Source: Malus domestica (Eukaryota; Streptophyta; Magnoliopsida; Rosales; Rosaceae). From it: a stretch of 64,000 nt of DNA. Every line of letters begins with the position of its first letter. The first letter of the stretch is position 1. The notes under the pieces are model-generated. The model was not told where the DNA came from and did no database searches. It was given only the letters and a program-made list of their open reading frames with translations. The position numbers were made by a program, and so were the translations under genes. Location of the stretch: positions 28,511,501-28,575,500 of the forward strand of contig NC_091661.1 of NCBI RefSeq assembly GCF_042453785.1, read 5' to 3'. Positions 42,505 through 55,328 of the stretch are shown piece after piece.

Positions 42505-43688
42505 GATTAACCACTAATCTCTCTTAGTAAACGTGATTAGTGAAACTCAGAGTAGACCAAGCTCCGAATTTGTAATACTAATACACGATTGATTGCTTCC
42601 ACTAATTGAATTAAGGCTACAAAAGTGAACAGGCCAAAGCTCCTTGCACCAAGATAATGAGGTAAATTATACGTTTATATCATCTACTATTTTCTCTGGC
42701 TCATTGATTTTGCTCAAGGAGCAGACCATCAGATATATTTGACTAAACTGAATTCGTCCTTCTGCGTAAAGCTTGTAGTTTCGTGATATGTAAATGGTTA
42801 TTAAGCGGGTTCTAAGTTGTTGAAGACGGCAAAATGTCGTGAAGGAAAAATCGGTGTTTCGGCGGGGAAGCAGTATATCATTGTGTGAGTAACAGGAGAG
42901 GAGAGGATTGCTCGATTAGAAAACAAACTTTAGCATGATTTTGGAAGTTGGTTATCGTATATTGTGATGCTACAACACGAATTGTACCTATAAAGTATGA
43001 TTTCTTACGAATGGCTAGGATTAACTGGTCTGCTGGCTCCGCACATAAGGTTCTAGAGAGGATCCGAGTCCACCCTGGAGGGCACGAACTTGAGCAAATA
43101 GTCCTATCTAAGCTAATCCTCTTTAACAAGCCAGAGATCTTTCAGTGTGCCCGAAACACAGGGTGGTAGACCATGTGTCCCTATACATGAGCAAATTCAC
43201 CTTGGAGGCAAAGGTTATCAACAGCAGTTTTTCACTTATTTACCATCCATCTGCCTTCTATCACACACTAATTTACTGAATAACGGCGTACAAACACATG
43301 TTATCAGACAGTTAAACCTGCTACTCATATAGATCCCCAGCAATAGCATTGAGTGACGAACCAGTTTTGACTTGTACAAGAAGAAGATAAAACCAAAACA
43401 TCAACGAACGAGAGAAGACAGTGAAACAAGCAAATCCGAGATGATCAGAGTGAACGACAATCAAATGATCACATGTAGAGCCGTAAAAAGTTCGATTTCC
43501 ACACAACGAATTTGTTTCAATTCAACAAGAACACAGGACAAGACAATTCATATTCTAAAGGTGATACAGAGAGAAGCTAAGTATTCCTGGAAAACAGTTG
43601 CAAGAAATGTATTTTCAGTTCAATAACAAAAAGAAAATTTCACAAAAAAACGACGGTAAAAACAAACCATCCTTCCCTGCATCTGATG
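42505..43688. other. Intergenic between TPX2 and RAR1 (tail to tail)
   Basis: No coding sequence is supported; ORFs of 60-84 codons overlap in both strands without family resemblance. The missing TPX2 3' exons are not visible here. The right end should hold the RAR1 3' UTR. Confidence 0.5.
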
Positions 43689-45956
43689 TTAAGATACCGG
43701 GTCAGCATTGTGCCAACCTTTGGTGCATGGAGGAATGCTCATAAACTCATCAAATTCCTTTACGTGAACGTCACAGCACTTCCACTGCAATACCAAAAGA
43801 AAAAACTGTTATTCAAATTATACATACTTATATAGGACTGAATTGACAATTATAGTAGTACACTCACCCCTCTCACTCTGTCGTGGAAAATAGCAGGCCC
43901 GGGATGGTAACTGCATGCATTCTCGTGGTTATCTTTCTCTTTGAAAGTTTGATCACACCCCTTATTCATACACGTCTGGGGCTGGTTTATGTCAACAATC
44001 TTTTTCGGCGGAGCAGAAGTGCCTTGATCGTCAGTAATGCTTTCTGGAATTGGAGTTGTTTCCACATTTACAGGCTTTGATTTTAGTTCTTTGGCTTGTG
44101 CACCTGGAAAAGGAACATCGCTCAGCTTCCCGAAATGCAATACAAGTTGCTAGAAATCAGGGATAAACTATTCAATCATTGAGAAGATTGTGTATTTTAT
44201 GCAGAATAAAATACACAGCTAGTTTGATTCAAGAAGATTAAAACCACAACAAATCCAACTACACAAGGCCTTTGTTGTGTTTTGCATCTCCTCGAGGCCA
44301 AGGACTGGTACTGACCAAAAAACGATCCCAAAACCAGACGAGTGGAATATTCATTATTTCCCCCAAATTGTGTTTCAATCACCTTGTATCAAATCCTATT
44401 ACAGTTACCTTTCTTACATGGGATATGTCATTATTTCTCCAAAAAAGTCATTGTGCACTCCAAACATTTTATATTTCGAAACAAAAATACACTTTTGAGA
44501 AGTGCCAATGACTTTTCTGGAGCGCCAAGAACATCCCCCTTTTAAATTTCCTATTACTGATATCTATAAATGTTAAGGATCGTTACCACGGCTTTGGAGA
44601 TTGAATTCACCAATCACAATGAGAAGGCAATATTACAATCTCTAATAGTTGTATCATAGTTAGCATTCGTGTACAGATTAGATAACATGTTCAGAACACT
44701 TGGGGGCTGTTTGGTATCCTTCTTGGATCTAATTTTTTGTTTTTGAAACTAATGAGTACTGAGTAATTTAGCTACATTCTTCATTTTTGAAACCGATAAA
44801 TTGTGTTTTCAAATTGAATACAAAACAACCCCTTAGTTTTTAACACAATTATCATGCAAAAATGAACCAACTTCCTGACACATTACACCAAGTATGAAGA
44901 ATAGACAGTAATCCAATGCTAAAAGCAACAAGCGTCAAATGAAACGTACCATGTTCTGAACAGAAAAAACCCTGGCGACACCTAGAGCAGGACTGTTTTG
45001 ACGATGCATCAGTAGCAGGAGCTGCAGTAGGAGCAGGAACAGGAGCCTTAGGCTTCGGCTTCGCCAACACTGGTTTCTCTGTTGTGTGTTTACCTGCCTT
45101 ACATCTGCATTCAACAAAGAGAGAAAAGAAAGAAAATGAGACTTAAGTAACTAACTGAAACTAACAAAAATCTAAAATCCGCAATTAATTCAGGACTCAA
45201 GAATTCGACAAACAATCAAAATTTGCTTCAAATGTCAGCGTTGCGACCATTCAACTATGTTGTGGGGTGCCATGGCATGCTTAAAAATACCAGCGAAATC
45301 GGTGCTTACCCTGGCAATTCTAAAAATAAGGTGAAATCATGACTTCTTTTCTTGCAACAACTCCACTCTTTAATCCCATCATGAAATATAGGCTGGGAAA
45401 AACAAACACATTGTGCTTAATTTATGGCATCGAACTAAATGCAAATCTAACGAAACACGATGTAACAACTAAATCAACGGGCAATACTTACTCCCTGAAA
45501 AGTTCGACGATGCCGATGCAGTCAGCCAACCCCAAACATGCAAGAAAACAAACTGAATTAACATCTAAACTGAATTAAAAGGCACAATAATTAAAAGCCT
45601 TCATAGTTTACAAAGCAAGCAAGGGAACACCTTAATTAGATACACAATGTGCAGAATTTGGATCAATTAAACCCAATTTGGTTTGAAATTAGAGTAAACT
45701 AATTACAAGGTGATTACTTTTAAGATTCAAGTCAGCTGTTGGGATATTGTAATTATTCAAATTGAACCGAAAGAAAAAGGGAAAACGATAATCTTCTTTG
45801 CTTCTCTCACATCCAAACCAGAGCACAGTAAGAGAGAGAGAGAGAGAGTACCGAATCGTGGTATTGACAGGAACCTTCGGGATTGTCGTCGTCGGAAAAC
45901 ATGGCGTTGCAGCCAATTCGCTGGCATTTCAACAGAGCTGTCCGCTGACCCTCCAT
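43689..45956 (-). CDS. RAR1: RAR1, CHORD-domain co-chaperone required for NLR function
   Basis: Five exons, all in phase with GT-AG sites: 45956-45852, 45392-45310, 45104-44950, 44103-43868 and 43784-43689, giving 224 residues, the normal RAR1 length. CHORD-I starts CQRIGCNAMFSDDDNPEGSC and continues PIFHDGIKEWSCCKKRSHDF. Next comes the plant-specific CCCH motif (CSRCRQGFFCSEH), then CHORD-II (CMNKGCDQTF, ACSYHPGPAIFHD, WKCCDVHVKEFDEF). All zinc-ligand cysteines and histidines expected in the two CHORDs are visible. RAR1 bridges HSP90 and SGT1 and keeps NLR receptors at effective levels in cytosol and nucleus. Its neighbours are TPX2 and, about 5.6 kb away, the NLR cluster. Intron 3 carries a small MITE and intron 1 an AG repeat. 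No damage is seen. Confidence 0.97.
44702..44832. mobile_element. Small MITE in RAR1 intron 3
   Basis: Ends GGGGGCTGTTTGGTATCC and GAATACAAAACAACCCC are imperfect inverted repeats around about 95 bp of AT-rich filler. Flanks ctt and tta are compatible with a degraded 3-bp PIF/Harbinger-type duplication. Confidence 0.65.
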
Positions 45957-46901
45957 CCTCTCAACTCCTCGGTCTCTCTGTCTGTCTCAGAAAAAAAAAA
46001 GAGAAGGGAAAACAAGAAGAAGAGGAAGAAGACGACGGAGGAGGAGGAGGGGGAGGGGGAGGAGAAAAAGACTGACTTGGAATTGGAACTGGGGAAGTCG
46101 TCCAACAGAGCTCAAAAAAACAGATTCGTACTTGATATTCCCACTCTCTTTTTCCAAGAAAGTACGCCTGCCTTGTGCCCTTTTACTTTGTCATTGGACT
46201 CGGGAGCCCATTGGCCCGGTTACGGCCCGGCCCGCGAGAGAAAGTTCCGTGAAAATTGTACTTGTATGTTTCTCGTATCCATAGTCCCCTGTATATGGGG
46301 CAAATGCGGCGTAGTCACATTGGCTAAAGCAGTTGGAGCAAAACTACTTCTGTACCTTTGTTCGAATCCTCCTTAAGCAATTTAGATTTGTTGAGAATAT
46401 TACCTATGTCTCGATATGATTCGCCAACCTATTACATTTTGTGTTGGCTTTTCCTACTAGAATTTACAAAAGAATCTTCAATTTAATAGATTTGATTGTA
46501 TGAGAAAAGTTGACGCGTTTTTAGAGATTAGAGGGTTCATAACTAAATTGAAAGTTGAAGGGAAAATCGGAACATTGCTCCATAACATAAGGAAAATCAT
46601 AGTATTTCTTAAAAAAAATGATTCTGAAGTCCATTTTTCGGGTACGATACAGTTTCCTAATAATCTCTAGTATTTGCAGCAACTTTTTTCTCCAAATAGA
46701 CTAGCATGCACACTTGAAGAGGAGCCCTACATAAAGAGTCCTATTTACAAAAATCCTCAGAAAAATTACAAAAATTATATGTTCTGTACACGATAATTCT
46801 CGAAGCAGGAACTGAACATCTTGAAGATATTCACAAATCATACACAACTGAATTCGTAACCTGGTATGAGTCAAAACCGGATAGTTGATAGACAGGGAAG
46901 A
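45957..46901. other. RAR1 promoter region and KEA 3' flank
   Basis: Both neighbours are on the minus strand, so this 945-bp gap must hold the RAR1 promoter and 5' UTR near 45957-46300 and the KEA 3' UTR near 46901. It contains a purine-rich GAGGAGGAGG tract (46010-46070) and a GC-rich GGCCCGGTTACGGCCCGGCC stretch (about 46213-46232). No gene is seen. Confidence 0.5.
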
Positions 46902-49900
46902 TCACAGTATTCGGTTGTGCTGTGCGTCAATCATCGCAGCTTTCTCCTGTAAAAGCGGAGGAAGAAGGAAATAAGCCAAGACTCGAACTGTGCTAGCTTT
47001 CAGATGCACTTTACAGTTATAACTACTGAATGTAAATCCATCCCGCTGCGCGGATGTGCATTTTAAAAGAGAGATGGGAGGCATGTGCTTCGAAGAGGGG
47101 GAAGGAGAGAGACCTCGTTGTACGGAGTTCCCTCAGAAGGAAACCAGCGCATAAGAACTCCTAGATTCATTATGGCAGGAGTCAGCTTAAACATGAGAGG
47201 AGTTGTAACCTGTAATATCATTTACTCGAGTAAGTTTTTTACAGAGACTGCGCGAGAGAATTATTGGAGTTGTTCTTCACAAAAGGTAACATCAAAATAA
47301 AATTACCAGGCTAAGCGCTGTTGTTCCGAGAAGAAGCAGGTACATTTTCCCCTGTGAAAAATAGTTTGAAAAGACGATGATTAGAAAATCAAGATGAAAC
47401 CGAGGAAAATATGTAGATGCTATTTTTTGTGAATTCAAACTGACTGCAAGATGTGATTTCTTTCGTTCAAGAATCAGGACCATAACAGTTGGGCTTCAAA
47501 ACAAAATCCAGGTAAAGAAATTCAATAAGTTATCCGATTCAACTTAAAATGCTAATGCATGTGGTCCATCCCCAGATTACTATGATGAACCATAAGAAAG
47601 ATAAGTTACCTCAACAAGATTAAGGTTCGAGGCTCGACTTAAGAGAACAAAAGCAAATTCTCCAATTTGAGCAAGTGAGACTCCAACCTATAAAAAGGAA
47701 GTGAGTTTTAAAAATTAGGAAATTACAAAATCAGCTTGATCTGCCAGAAATAAGATATGACTTGAATCTTATAAATCAGCTTACCACAAATGATGTCCTA
47801 AAGCTATATCCAAAGGCCTTGGTAACAATAGTAGCAACGGCAGTCTTTACAACTATAACTAGAATAACAGATGCTAGCAGTATGTCGACGTGGCTCCACA
47901 AGAAATGAACATGTATGAGCATTCCAATACTCGAAAGGAAGAGAGCAGCAAATAGGTTACGAATTGGTTCCACCTGCAATGTTCAAGAACATCAAATACA
48001 AGCATTAAACATGAATCATACAGTGAAATCCACACATTTTTTTAAAGCTACTAGGTTTATCAAACACGTACACAAAGAAGCCCCAAAAGAGTCCACCACC
48101 GTTATTTCTTAAGTATGAGCAGGGGGAAAAACGAAAGTAACAAATAAACATGACTGCAATACGTAAGTATTAGAAATCCAGAAGAGTACCTGGTCTAAAG
48201 TATGTTGTGCAAGGTCAGTGGTTGATATCATAACCCCAGCCAGAAATGAACCCAACTCAAGGCTAAGGCCCAACTTATCACTACACTGAAAAGGTTACAA
48301 GAGAACTAGAATTAAAATAGCGTTGAGAATTACAAATATGTAGAAAGATCCCTGCATAAGAACCATACTACTGTTATTGTGTAACCAGAAATTCTGGAAA
48401 TTCAAGTTGAGCAACAACTCAGAAGCCAATACTCAGCCAACATTGGACCAACAATCAACTATGCTGATTACAATGTGCAAAAAACAGAACAGCACTTAAA
48501 AGTAAGCAGATGGAGCAGGAAAACTAAATCTGGAGGCCATTAGCATTTTGAATAGTATTTACCCTTGAAATAAGAAACTTGAAAAAAATAATAACAATTT
48601 CCACTTACCCAAGCAGATAATAAGCAGAAAGCCACAACAGCAAGCTGATAAAGCTCATTTGTCTGATCCACCATAAGAATTATAAATGAGCCAATGAAAT
48701 TATTAAAACTCAAGACAAAAAGCTAACTATCTTACTCTACTACACCATCAAAACTTACTTGAGAGGACAAATGCATCATCAGTTTCAGAAAGCGAGGAAC
48801 AAATGACCAACACAATACTGAGGCAGCACCAAGATATAGTGACAACACCAGCAACCTGAAGTAACAACAAATTACAATAATCATTTACAACAAGCTCTTT
48901 ATTAGGATGTTGGAATTGGATTGGAAAAAGAACTACTTTTGAAAACCAGATAAAAATGACCCTCATTTTCATTATGGCAGCAAAGCAAAAAAAAAAATTC
49001 GGAACAGAAAAGAATAAAAGGAAAAATAAAATATGTCATAGAAGCCGCAGAAGTAGACTTACAGCTTCCCCACTGATACCATTCCTTGGAAAAGACCGCT
49101 ATGACCACCCAAAACTGGGAGCAAAGCAAACAGTAAACCAACAGCACAATCCTGAAATAAGCCACGGTGAAGGAACGTATGGATATGCATCAGAAACAAG
49201 GGTTATTACCAAAATTCCCTTCACTTATCAATAAACCCACCACCTAAGTTTTCAGACTTCAAAACCTACCTGGAAAATGAGTGTTCCAATTGTTACTTGA
49301 CCATGAAGAGCACTACTACTATTCTTTTCTGCAAGAAATTTCACCACCTGGTAAAAGGAAATGAGAAAGGAATGAAGTGCAGTTGAAATTAAGAAACAAG
49401 CAACCGAAGTAAGTAAAGTGGCGTCATATTATTGAAGGATAGAAAACCTACCACTGCTGTTGATGACATTGACAGGAAGGAACCAACAAAAATTCCCTCA
49501 GATAACTTTGCTCCACATAACTGAAAAATAAGAAAAAGGGCAAGCCTATTGTTCACTTTGACAGGATTTAACTTGTTACTTGTATGCAAATTTAGTTATC
49601 AAGATTGAACACCGTACAATAGCAGTTATGGCACACAGGAACATAAATGTCATGATTTGAAGAAGACCTCCAAGAACAGCTACAGGGCCCACGGCTTTTA
49701 ACTGCACCAATGACAGGTTAAATGACTACCGTAAACAAAGGCAAATTTCATCCTCTCCCTCCCTCAGAATATCAAAAGGAAATTTTTTCATAAATTATAC
49801 AGCATAACAGACAGTAAACCTAAATTTCCCAAGTCTAACATACCTTAGCCAAAGAAAACTCCAAACCTAGAGCAAAAAGAAGAAATATAACACCAAACTG

Positions 49901-51952
49901 TGCAACAGTTTCAACCTGTAATGAAAACAAAAAGGAATCAAACAAGATTATATATAGAAGAAAACGGACACCGATGCTCGGATTTCAGGTACATGGTTGA
50001 CCAAAAGCAAATAATTAAACATGGATTTCAAGAAAACAAGTGGCTAATACTAGTTTTCTACTATTATTCTTTTATTTCTATATTGTCAATGAGGAATTGA
50101 CATTCTGATATGGATAAACGGCATTAAATTTTGCAGAAATCTAGATACGGAGCAATCTTTTTACACTTCTGACTTTCTAAACTTTACTAAATTTGACGTT
50201 CAAAACCTTTGGTTAATACTCCAATGCATATTGAAAAAATTTACAGGAAATAGGGGTTTTCTTTTAAGAAAAAAATATCCACTTTCCTAAACCGGAGGAA
50301 GAGGGCAACTTTAATATAGTGTTGCTGAATAATAGATACTGCTAATAAGTAATATTTCATAAAGGTCATTTTATATTGAAATGAGCATGAATGAGAATTT
50401 GAACAAAGTACATAGAAGAGAAAAAACTATACTGAAACCTTGAACTCCAAATCAGAAAACAAAGAACTTTTAACTGATCATAATTAACAACAAACCTGCA
50501 CCATTTCACTGACGAACGTCAGACCCCCTGGTCCAATGAGAGAACCGGCAAGCAGGTATCCTACAATAACCTATCATATGCATATAAATTAGAACAGATA
50601 ACCTAAAAGTCGCATCATGTGAATCACTATGCTGAAAAGTTTATAAAGTTGGATCATATAGATCATGAACTATAAAGGAACATTAAGCTAGAGCTGACGA
50701 AAAAAAATATGAAAAGAGTAGTTAGATTTAAAGACGTACCGGTTGTCCCAAACAAGAAAACAGAATTCCACCAATGGCAGCAGACACTATGATAACCACC
50801 AGATCAGAAATTAATCTGCCAAAATACCAAGTGTTACCCATCAGTCATATATGCATCAAGAAGACAATAAAAACTCGGAACTGCAATTAACTGTTCTTGG
50901 GGAGAATCAGGAAAGGGATACGTAAAGATACCTTAAATCTACTTGAAGTACTGGATATTTGGATTTCTTGTTTGACATCACAAACACATTATCCTACCAT
51001 TAAACAAGTGAAATAAGTTAATAGGGTTAAAGTAAAGCTAAAAACAATAATAATTATGCCCACGAATCCCTGCCAGAGCTATTAACATAAAAAATTCACA
51101 ACTAACGGCTTTTCAAAGTACCTTTTTGTCAATCAAGGTTGTTGTTTCTTCAGAATCTTCATTCTCCAGGGAAAAAACACCTTCAAAATCAAATGGTTTT
51201 GTGCCGCTGACAAGTAGAAAAAGCAGCAGATATTACAACAACATAGCAAGATCTTATTCCACTACGAATTCAATATCTTGTCAAGGAACAACCATCTTAG
51301 GATCAAAAGACTTAATTTTTACATTCACATACTTTCCAACGTGTGTATCATTTTTCTTGCCCTTCTCGTGAGTGATTTTCGCCACAGTCTCTAGTACAGC
51401 CTGCAAAGCATAATCACAATGCAGAATTATTTCGGCGTAAAAATAATCGAAAGTTTCTAAATTGAATTGTTTCGGCATAATCACACTGCAGAATTGTTTT
51501 GGCCTAAAAATAACCGAAAAGTATTGCATTTCGGTACAAGAAAAATCAGAAGAGTAACAAAAACCTACTTGTTGATCGGCCACACTGCTGTTAAAGCTGG
51601 CCCCGTCAGATCCTACACAAAGTTGAAGCCAAAAAAATGTTAATTAACTACAATTACGATAATAAACGAAGAATTAACTACAAAATGCAAAATGCAAGTT
51701 AACAAAAAAATGCAAAAGAGCTAGACCTTCGGGCTGGTCGTTCTCGGAGAACTCCTTCTCGAGGACGCGATCGAACATTTTGGCAATGGTGCCGTCGCCG
51801 GAATCCGGCGCGGAGGAGTTCGTCATGTTGCCGTAGAACCTCTCCCGAATTTCCTTATCAGATCTCGCGGAAACCGAAACCCTAGCGCAAATCAAAATCG
51901 TCAAAAGACAATAGCAGAATCCAAACACGCATCGTTTTCTCTTGGCCATCAA
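46902..51952 (-). CDS. K+ efflux antiporter of the KEA4/5/6 group (CPA2 family)
   Basis: Around 20 exons read right to left. The N-terminus (MAKRKRCVFGFCYCLLTILI) is a signal peptide, followed by SARSDKEIRERFYGN and MFDRVLEKEFSEND, a leader typical of KEA4-6. CPA2 membrane segments follow with FLLFALGLEFSL, LCGAKLSEGIFVGSFLSMSS then TAVV, HGQVTIGTLIFQDC, SDKLGLSLELGSFLAG, QVEPIRNLFAALFLSSIGML, SLAQIGEFAFVLLSRASNL and GKMYLLLLGTTALSLV. The final exons encode PLMFKLTPAIMNLGVLMRWF. Splicing at the GAG-GT near 47110 to an acceptor near 46945 gives an end in EKAAMIDAQHNRIL (stop at 46902). Reading through gives an alternative end at 47063. These K+/H+ exchangers act in endomembranes (Golgi/TGN/prevacuolar) in pH and K+ homeostasis. 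No lesion is seen. Which of KEA4, 5 or 6 is not resolved. Confidence 0.94.
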
Positions 51953-53122
51953 ATGTGGAAGAAAAGCTACACCAATCCAATCTATCTCTCTCTCTCTCTC
52001 TCTCTTATTTCTCTCTCTAGATTTTTGGAACGGAGATTTGGAAATTTTCAGAGGGAGAGAGAGAGGATTTGAATTGAATTGAATTGAATTGGAAGCGTGA
52101 GAGAAAAGGAAGACGAAGGCTTTTATCTGAAGATTGCAAAGGATGAAGAAACGAGTTGGTTTAAAAGTCCAGTGTGTTCGTTTTCCAACTTTTTGGTTGT
52201 TATTTGGGATTTTTTTAGTCGTTGAGGGCGGGACTGCGCACCCGAAAACATATAATTCGGTTTTTTTTTACTTTCTATTTTTTTTTCTTTTGTTCTGAAT
52301 AATGAGATTAAAAAAAAAAAAAAAAAAGGCATAGGAACTTCGGTTAAGCAACATAATGATTTGAAATTTCTTGTATACGCTTCATATTTTTGTAGAAATT
52401 GTGAAAAAATCTGAAATATATAGAAAAGGAGGGTAATGTTTACATTTCACAAGATACAGGAGAAATTTTTAAATTTTGATTAAAATCGATTGTTTTTGCA
52501 GATATTTTTGATATATTAATTAAATATCCACAAACTGCCATATGACAGTCCTTAATATTTCATTTCCATCATTTACATTAAAGACAACTGATATCCATAT
52601 CGCTTTATCCATTAATATTTCCACAAATTTGTGAAACTTTATAGACCAATCTCAGTCTACCACTAATATCTTTGATATTGTTCCAACTTAACCACCTATT
52701 ATTAGGTGTTGAGTTTTATTACAAAAAACCTCAATAAAATTAAGGGTGAAATCTTCCATATATTAATTGTATATTATCTTTTCACAATATTTAAGAGTAG
52801 TAGAGTGAGAATTATCATATATTTCAAAAACGTTTATAGGGTGTGTTTCTAGAAGCACTTTTCAACAAGAATATCCAAAAGACCAAACTATTATCAACAC
52901 TGGGCCGTTGCCATTGCGAAAGATTCAAAGCCCAAAAGGCCCAAGCTACAAAACGACCGATAAGATTCGAGTGACGTGGCTCTCCCAATGACCACCCACC
53001 CAACCCTATAAATCGAGACAATGGAGTGTGCCATCCACACCACCAACCAAAAAATCCCACCTTTAACCAACCCATCACTCGTTCGAGGGCGAAAGGGCTA
53101 GAAATCTCTGAAACCCATTTCA
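51953..53122. promoter_or_regulatory. Shared divergent promoter between KEA (-) and NEET (+)
   Basis: The two start codons are 1170 bp apart in head-to-head orientation, so both promoters lie here. A CT microsatellite (51983-52004) sits in the KEA leader. A CCCTATAAATCGAG TATA-box-like word at about 53004 lies 119 bp upstream of the NEET ATG, plausible for its core promoter. The middle (52300-52820) is AT-rich and unassigned. Confidence 0.6.
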
Positions 53123-54224
53123 ATGGCGTCGATTGTGAGCACTGCGGGGTTTATTTCGTGCGGTGGTTTGAACCGGAGCAGCGGGAGATCGAGCACCACG
53201 TTCGGGACCCGGTTGGCCTACCCTTTATCCTCTTCTTTCGGCGGTGGTTGTAGCAGGAGGCTGAAGCCGGCCGTGGTGGTTGTGAGGGCGGAGGCTCAGC
53301 ATATAAACCCTGAAATCAGGAAGGGCGAGGAGAAGGTTGTGGACACTGTTTTGGTCCCTGAGCTCTCTAAGCCCCTCACTGTTTATTGCAGGTAAGTTCT
53401 AATTTTGTTTTGCTATATTTTTCATTGTTTTATCATGTTAATTGTGGAACAACAACAATAAAGTTTTATCCATTAAGTGAGTCGGCTATATGAATTTTAG
53501 AATTGTCACTACGTTCAATTTAGCGTCAACTCTTCCACTAACTTCAAGTACTTTATGTCTTTTACTGGAATCTGTTTCCACGTAATCCCATCTTTTAACC
53601 GGAGCATTTAAAGTCTTTGGTTCTTATGTCCAAACAGCTTTAACCGATTTTCTCTCATCTTATCTTATTTGATCATGTTAGTTGTGGAAATTTTGGTAGT
53701 TCTGGTGACTGATTCTTTTGATGTGAAGTGTATAATTATGAAGTTTTGTTGTAGGATTACCGCTAATTAGACTGTAGCAATTAGCATTGTTTGAATTTTC
53801 GTGGTTTGGAGAAGAAATTATCGAAATTTTAGTTTCGTAATTATCGATTGATACAATTAGTGCTTCTTTAACTAGACGAGCTACTCTCGAAATTGGTTTT
53901 TGAACATTTCTAGTCTTAGTTGTCATGACTGATATTGCTGATTGCTGAATGTGTGTGGTATATTTCAATGTCATTTTTCATTCACTGCCTTATTCTATTT
54001 CCGTTTTGCGTACTCCGTCATTTGTTTTTATGCGCGCCTGGATAAAACGTGTCTTGATTGCTTGTATGTTAGTGTAAGGCTCAGTAGAGTAATTAGGGTT
54101 TTCGGTTTTGTGGTTGGATAGGTGTTGGAGGTCAGGGACTTTCCCGCTGTGCGATGGAAGTCATGTAAAGCACAATAAAGCTACTGGTGATAATGTTGGA
54201 CCATTACTCGTCAAGAAGCAGTGA
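53123..54224 (+). CDS. NEET: Chloroplast/mitochondrial NEET protein, CDGSH iron-sulfur domain
   Basis: Two exons (53123-53391 and 54122-54224, phase-2 intron with GTAAGT donor) encode 123 residues. Residues 1-55 are Ser/Gly/Arg-rich and poor in acidic residues, a typical organelle transit peptide. The mature part carries the complete CDGSH [2Fe-2S] signature [16 protein letters not shown], with three Cys and one His ligand, then [15 protein letters not shown]. Length and layout match the single-copy Arabidopsis At-NEET, which holds a labile 2Fe-2S cluster and acts in iron and ROS homeostasis. The intron contains an antisense LINE remnant. No damage is seen. Confidence 0.96.
53448..53660 (-). 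mobile_element. RTE LINE 3'-end remnant in the NEET intron, antisense
   Basis: It starts with (CAA)n-type AACAACAACAATA, the complement of an RTE tail. It continues through TCCATTAAGTGAGTCGGCTA and CAAGTACTTTATGTCTTTTA, which align in order with the reverse complement of the LINE end at 19730-19860. It is strongly diverged, so an old insertion. Confidence 0.75.
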
Positions 54225-55328
54225 GTTGCATTTCGATGCTGGACGAGGTATGCCAATATTTCAAATGGGTTTTGAAATGTGAGATTATATCATGTTGAAG
54301 TTGAAAGAATATGTTCAATGTATCGTTTGAAATCTGAATAATATGTGATGTGAACATGTTAGTAGAGCCATTTAATCGTTTCACGTTTCAAATAGTAAGT
54401 TAGCAGTTTCACACTCTTTCTTTTACTTGCCACTTTAAAGCGATGCACCGAGATTTGTGTGACGGGTCATCGTTGTCTTGCTTTCGGTCGCTATTGCTAG
54501 AAGCATCTGTGAATTAAAGCTCATTGATTTCAGATTGTGGGTGTTGAACCTTATCGATTTTGCACTGTATTCGGGTTCTCAGTTCAAGAAAGTACTTGTA
54601 CCGTGGCAAAATACCCCTTTTTTGTTTTTGGTAACTCTTTAAATTCTAAAGCCCCGCCGTTCAAAAACGTGAGGAGGTTGTAGCTAAATTACCAAAGGTA
54701 TAAGTACTTTCTTGAATATAGAACCCAAAAAAAGATTATGTTAGAACGATGTTAGAAATTCTGCGAGAATGTGCATATTCATAGTTATTAAGAGTATTTT
54801 GCCAATTTCTCTCCTGAACCGATTTGCCCCTTCACACTAGGCCGGAAAAGTGAGTTCGATACCAATACACTGAACTCATATAGGAATCACACTACGTGGG
54901 TTGTAAAGTGTTGTACAAAATATATTGAACTCATGAGTGTGATAACGATAAATTGAACTAACACTAGTGTAGCAGTAGTGTTGTAGGGATCAAAGATAGG
55001 CTGACATTCTTATATATAGGTGTCGCACTCGCTCAAATTACTGTGGAAGACTCTTATTTTGCCCAACCCCCCTAAACCCATGTTTAGCCACATTTCGTCC
55101 AAAACCCACTTGCCAGAGAATTCCTTCTGGTGTTCGTGCATCCCACATATTTGATCCAATGTATAGGTCAAGATCTTTTCCTAAGGTTATAAGTTTCTTT
55201 GAAGATTTTCTTGTATCTTTTCTGCTCATTTGGTGATTTGGTGAAATGAGTTATGATGGTTCGACAAAAAAAAAAAGTTATGGTGGAATTTTGGAATGGA
55301 GAGGGAGGGAGGGAGGGTTTTTTTTTTA
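54225..55328. other. Intergenic 3' of NEET
   Basis: NEET 3' UTR followed by AT-rich sequence. At 54581-54735 there is an imperfect inverted repeat (TTCAAGAAAGTACTTGTACC and GTATAAGTACTTTCTTGAAT), probably a small fold-back element. No gene is seen. Confidence 0.5.
54581..54730. repeat. Fold-back repeat, probable small MITE
   Basis: Left arm GGTTCTCAGTTCAAGAAAGT then ACTTGTACC; right arm GGTATAAGTACTTTCTTGAA then TATAGAACCC, its near-complement. The AT-rich centre includes partly inverted GTAACTCTTTAAATTC. No TSD is resolved. Confidence 0.6.

Noticed and set aside
42878-43169. Overlapping ORFs on both strands between TPX2 and RAR1
   Set aside because: No domain or splice context; chance openness in an intergenic gap.
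45798-46376. 192-codon plus-strand ORF upstream of RAR1
   Set aside because: Antisense to RAR1 exon 1 and its leader, with a poly-Lys/Glu stretch from the GAGGAGG tract; a shadow frame.
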